Shown: positions 61,646-64,000 of the stretch, in pieces
Layout: every line of letters starts with the position of its first letter
Position numbering within the stretch: the stretch's first letter is position 1
Assembly (NCBI RefSeq): GCF_000225705.1
Contig: NZ_JH126468.1
Location: 308,818 to 372,817, forward strand
Reading direction: 5' to 3'
Source: Collinsella tanakaei YIT 12063
GTDB taxonomy: Bacteria; Actinomycetota; Coriobacteriia; Coriobacteriales; Coriobacteriaceae
Length of the DNA stretch: 64,000 nucleotides
Made by a program: the position numbers and the translations under genes
The notes under the pieces: generated by a model
What the model saw: the letters and a program-made list of their open reading frames with translations, nothing else
Databases searched by the model: none
What the model was told of the DNA's origin: nothing

Positions 61646-62361
61646 TTGGCCACCCAGCGGTAACCCACGCCCCATACGGTCTCTATGCAGTCATCGCCCG
61701 CGCCGGCGCCCGCCAACTTCTTGCGAACGCGACGCATGTGCTCGCGGACAATGGACGAGTCTCCCGTTGCGTCCCAACCCCAAACGCGCTGGTAAATAAG
61801 GTCGCGGTCAAACACCCTTCCAGGGCTTTTGCTCAACAGCGCAATGATGTCAAACTCCGTTCGCGTCAGCTCGACCGGCACCGCCTCACCGCAATCGCCG
61901 CGCACCTCGACCGTGCGCATTCCGTAATCTATGGTTAGGCGCTCAAAAAACTTCACCGAAGAGCCCTGCTCGCGAACGCGGTTTTCACGTGCCAGATGAG
62001 CTGCCACGCGGCGCCCCAGGACCTCTAGCGAAAACGGCTTGAGCACGTAATCGTCCGCGCCGGCGGCAAACCCGTCCAGCTGGTCCACATCCTCCACGCG
62101 CGCGGTAAGAAAGATGATGGGGCAGGCCAGGTGCTCGCGCAGACGACGGCACACCTCAAACCCATCCATGCCGGGCATGTTGACATCAAGGAGCACAATA
62201 TCCGCGCCGGATTCAGCGCGTGCAAGAGCCGCAGAACTGTCGTTTGCCACAACGGTCTCATAGCCCTCCATCGAAAAATAATCGGCCAGCATCGCCGCGA
62301 TGTCCTGCTCATCGTCCACAATCAACATTTTGCGCGTTGAAGCTGCAGCTACTCGTTCCAC
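61642..62361 (-). CDS. OmpR/PhoB-family response regulator
   Basis: 239 residues from the GTG at 62361 (GGGGGGAACC). Receiver: MLIVDDEQDIAAMLADYF, phospho-Asp in DIVLLDVNMPGMDGFEV, FLTARVEDVDQLDGFAAGADDYVLKPF (covers about 27 residues). C-terminal winged helix: LTRTEFDIIALLSKSPGRVFDRD, VREHMRRVRKKL, TVWGVGYRWV. It heads the two-gene operon. Confidence 0.95.
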   Translation of the reverse strand: MERVAAASTRKMLIVDDEQDIAAMLADYFSMEGYETVVANDSSAALARAESGADIVLLDVNMPGMDGFEVCRRLREHLACPIIFLTARVEDVDQLDGFAAGADDYVLKPFSLEVLGRRVAAHLARENRVREQGSSVKFFERLTIDYGMRTVEVRGDCGEAVPVELTRTEFDIIALLSKSPGRVFDRDLIYQRVWGWDATGDSSIVREHMRRVRKKLAGAGAGDDCIETVWGVGYRWVAK

Positions 62362-62652
62362 GGTTCCCCCCTCATATGAAAAGCCGGATGCGCGCAATGC
62401 GCCCCAACCATATCATGCAACGCAATTGTCGACTATTTTCCTACACGTCGGTACGCCACCCGCCTTAAAGCCACCTTAAGGCTTGCGAAAGATTTGAACG
62501 GCAAGAACACATATGCCCGCATCATAATTGATACACTGTAGGTTGGTTCACCATGCACAGGCGGACCGATTCGCAAACACTGAGCATTCTGCCTCGCCCT
62601 TTTATATGGATGATTTCATACAAGGGCAAGGTCACCATAGGAAGGGGTTTCG

Positions 62653-63561
62653 ATGGACTCGATCAAGCAAGGCATGCAGGGCCCTGCCGTCGAAGACGTG
62701 CAGACGCGCCTGGCATCGCTTGGCTACGCCATCGACGAGCATGAGCTCGAGGGTAGCGACTACGGCGCCTCCACCGCAAAGGCCGTGTCAGATTTTCGCG
62801 TTGTATCCGGTCTTGCCACGGGGGACGAGGTCGACTCCGTTTGCTGGAGCGCCTTAGTCGATGCGTCGTACAAACTGGGCGACCGCACACTCTACCTGCG
62901 CCTCCCTAATTTCCACGGAGCAGATGTACGCGCGTTGCAGCAAGCGCTCAACGTGCTTGGCTTTGCCTGCGGCATCGATGACGGCTATTTTGGTCCGCAT
63001 ACCGAGGCGGCGCTGCAGCAGTTTCAAGAAAACGTGGGCCTCTTTGCAGACGGCATGGCGTTTCAGGACACTTTTAACTACATCAAGCGCCTGCACCACG
63101 TGTGGAAGGACAAGCCTTCCGTGGTGAACATCGACTCCGAGGCTCGCTCCGGCTTTGCCCGCGCAGCAAGCGTTCTTGAGCACGTCAACGTTGCCGTGGG
63201 CGGCGAGGACGCCATCGCCCGCAACATCGCCTCGCGCATTTGGAATATCGCGTCCGCCACCACCGAGAACAGCGGCGTGGTTCTGTACGACTCCGAAGAG
63301 CCTCAGGACATGGACGTGATCTTTGTCCTTGCGAGCGAACCGCTGCCCGAGTCCGCAGCCCCCGTGGCCACTATCACGCTGGCTGAATGCACCAACCTGT
63401 CCCAGCGCATCCGCACCGCGATCGCCGCGTCGACGCAAAAGCCCGCACGCGTGCGTTTTGAGCTCACCGGGCTCACCCGCTACGGCACATTTACCTCAAG
63501 TGACGCACAAACTCTTGCAATCCGTCTGCTTGATGGCGTTTGCGACGCACTTAGCGCCTAA
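62653..63561 (+). CDS. Peptidoglycan-binding-domain protein
   Basis: 302 residues, ATG at 62653 with AGGAAGGGG. Two PG_binding_1 repeats: GMQGPAVEDVQTRLASLGY (6-24) and LPNFHGADVRALQQALNVLGF (about 78-98) with GYFGPHTEAALQQFQENVGL. The C-terminal half (from about 155) has no named domain: RNIASRIWNIASAT, VATITLAECTNLSQRIRTAI. No signal peptide, so the location is unclear. Likely a cell-wall or N-acetylmuramoyl amidase-related regulator in Coriobacteriia; that is inference. Confidence 0.85.
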   Translation: MDSIKQGMQGPAVEDVQTRLASLGYAIDEHELEGSDYGASTAKAVSDFRVVSGLATGDEVDSVCWSALVDASYKLGDRTLYLRLPNFHGADVRALQQALNVLGFACGIDDGYFGPHTEAALQQFQENVGLFADGMAFQDTFNYIKRLHHVWKDKPSVVNIDSEARSGFARAASVLEHVNVAVGGEDAIARNIASRIWNIASATTENSGVVLYDSEEPQDMDVIFVLASEPLPESAAPVATITLAECTNLSQRIRTAIAASTQKPARVRFELTGLTRYGTFTSSDAQTLAIRLLDGVCDALSA

Positions 63562-63586
63562 AGTACGCTACACTATTCCATTGTCT

Positions 63587-63660
63587 TGGGGCATCGTCCA
63601 GCGGCAGGACCCCGGTTTTTGGTGCCGGTTACGGGGGTTCGAATCCCTCTGCCCCAGCCA
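63587..63660 (+). tRNA. tRNA-Gln, anticodon TTG
   Basis: 74 nt. Acceptor TGGGGCA pairs with TGCCCCA, CCA encoded (63658-63660), T-loop GGGGGTTCGAATCCCTC. The stem CCGGT/GCCGG encloses the loop with anticodon TTG. Confidence 0.96.
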
Positions 63661-63671
63661 TTAAGAAATAG

Positions 63672-63711
63672 CAGGTCAAAGCATGTTTTTGCTTTGGCCT
63701 GTTTTCTTTTT
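63672..63711 (+). terminator. Terminator after tRNA-Gln
   Basis: CAGGTCAAAGCA and TGCTTTGGCCTG form a stem with one mismatch, followed by TTTTCTTTTT. Confidence 0.8.
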
Positions 63712-63719
63712 CATAGCTC

Positions 63720-63751
63720 ATGGGAAATGCCCATGGGAAATCTATGGGAAA
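63720..63751 (+). repeat. Three short direct repeats after tRNA-Gln
   Basis: ATGGGAAA at 63720-63727, 63733-63740 and 63744-63751 (13 and 11 bp apart). Clusters like this next to a tRNA 3' end resemble arm-type integrase sites, but they may also be chance in AT-rich DNA. Confidence 0.5.
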
Positions 63752-64000
63752 AATTGCCCTCGATACCATGCAAGCCAATGAGAAAGTGCTTAGGGCTAGC
63801 TATCGTAGATCGCTAGAAACAGACCCTTTGAAACAGCTCTCAGCGATTTAAACGTGAAGCATTCCTAGAAAAAACCCTATCGGGGAGAGAATCTGCTATG
63901 CCGCCGGGAGCTAGAAGAAAAAATAAAAGCAGGGGATTCCCCCGTGGTATTTCTCATTGATAGCGTTTATTCAGCAACGCCAAACAAGCGATTCAAGCCA
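63744..64000 (+). pseudogene. Degenerate coding sequence at the window edge, unidentified
   Basis: A frame from ATG 63744 (MGKIALDTMQANEKVLRAS) runs to a TAA at 63851. Another frame, open from about 63869 to the edge, reads NLLCRRELEEKIKAGDSP and VVFLIDSVYSATPNK. Both look protein-like but lie in different frames. It is probably a decayed or frameshifted gene of a different origin (AT-richer than the rest). I recognise no family. Confidence 0.3.

Overview
The window looks like a chromosomal segment of a gut Coriobacteriia (Actinomycetota), most like Collinsella. It is GC-rich, and the order mazG - eno - divIC - ppx is the actinobacterial one. It also has a lactate-racemase set, PTS genes of anaerobic gut type, a HisZ-HisG fusion and a fused EcfA. 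This assignment is inference; no rRNA is present.

Layout. 1-559: 5' part of rhaB. 1166-6232: two DUF4143-type AAA ATPases around recQ; the second is broken by two frameshifts, and each has 33-bp-period repeats in front of it. 6440-11718: a metallophosphatase remnant, then a mannose-family PTS operon (IIB, a split IIC, IID) led by an FrlB-like SIS sugar isomerase/deglycase and divergent from two GntR regulators. 12388-17587: a YitT protein, proC, glyA and two unassigned membrane proteins. 17796-24764: tRNA-Leu(CAG), a VOC protein, an orphan galactitol-type IIB and IIA, tRNA-Leu(TAA), ppx, a divIC-like gene, tetR/hsmA with three matching operators, and eno.

24960-33625 is a lactate-racemization region. 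It has larC, larB, a Crp/Fnr regulator, a probable larA remnant, mazG, a phosphoesterase, a second Crp/Fnr paralogue, larA and larD. The two regulator/larA intergenic regions look like copies of each other, which suggests a duplicated larR-larA unit. 33865-38425: a YgbA-like protein, an ArsC/Spx protein, a PHP histidinol phosphatase, and a group II amino-acid decarboxylase with a divergent LysR regulator. 38956-47188 is the complete histidine operon hisZG-D-C-B-H-A-F-I-E, preceded by a hairpin leader and a DUF4867 gene.

The his/DUF4867 block is bracketed by two roughly 290-bp elements in opposite orientation (38565-38841 and 48270-48560). Each has arrays of a degenerate TTAGTGCGG/CAAATA repeat facing each other around a conserved centre that can encode a tiny peptide. 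The repeat resembles the one in front of the ATPase genes. I know of no description of this system, and it is the most interesting signal in the window.

48648-54842: Gx transporter and ApbE flavin transferase, murB, then an FMN riboswitch, ribU, a fused ecfA1A2 and ecfT (riboflavin uptake). 55030-63561: NlpC/P60 hydrolase, galE, polyprenyl synthase, a 50-residue membrane peptide, a TVP38 protein, a two-component system and a peptidoglycan-binding protein. The window ends with tRNA-Gln(TTG), followed by AT-richer DNA with short direct repeats that may be the edge of an integrated element.
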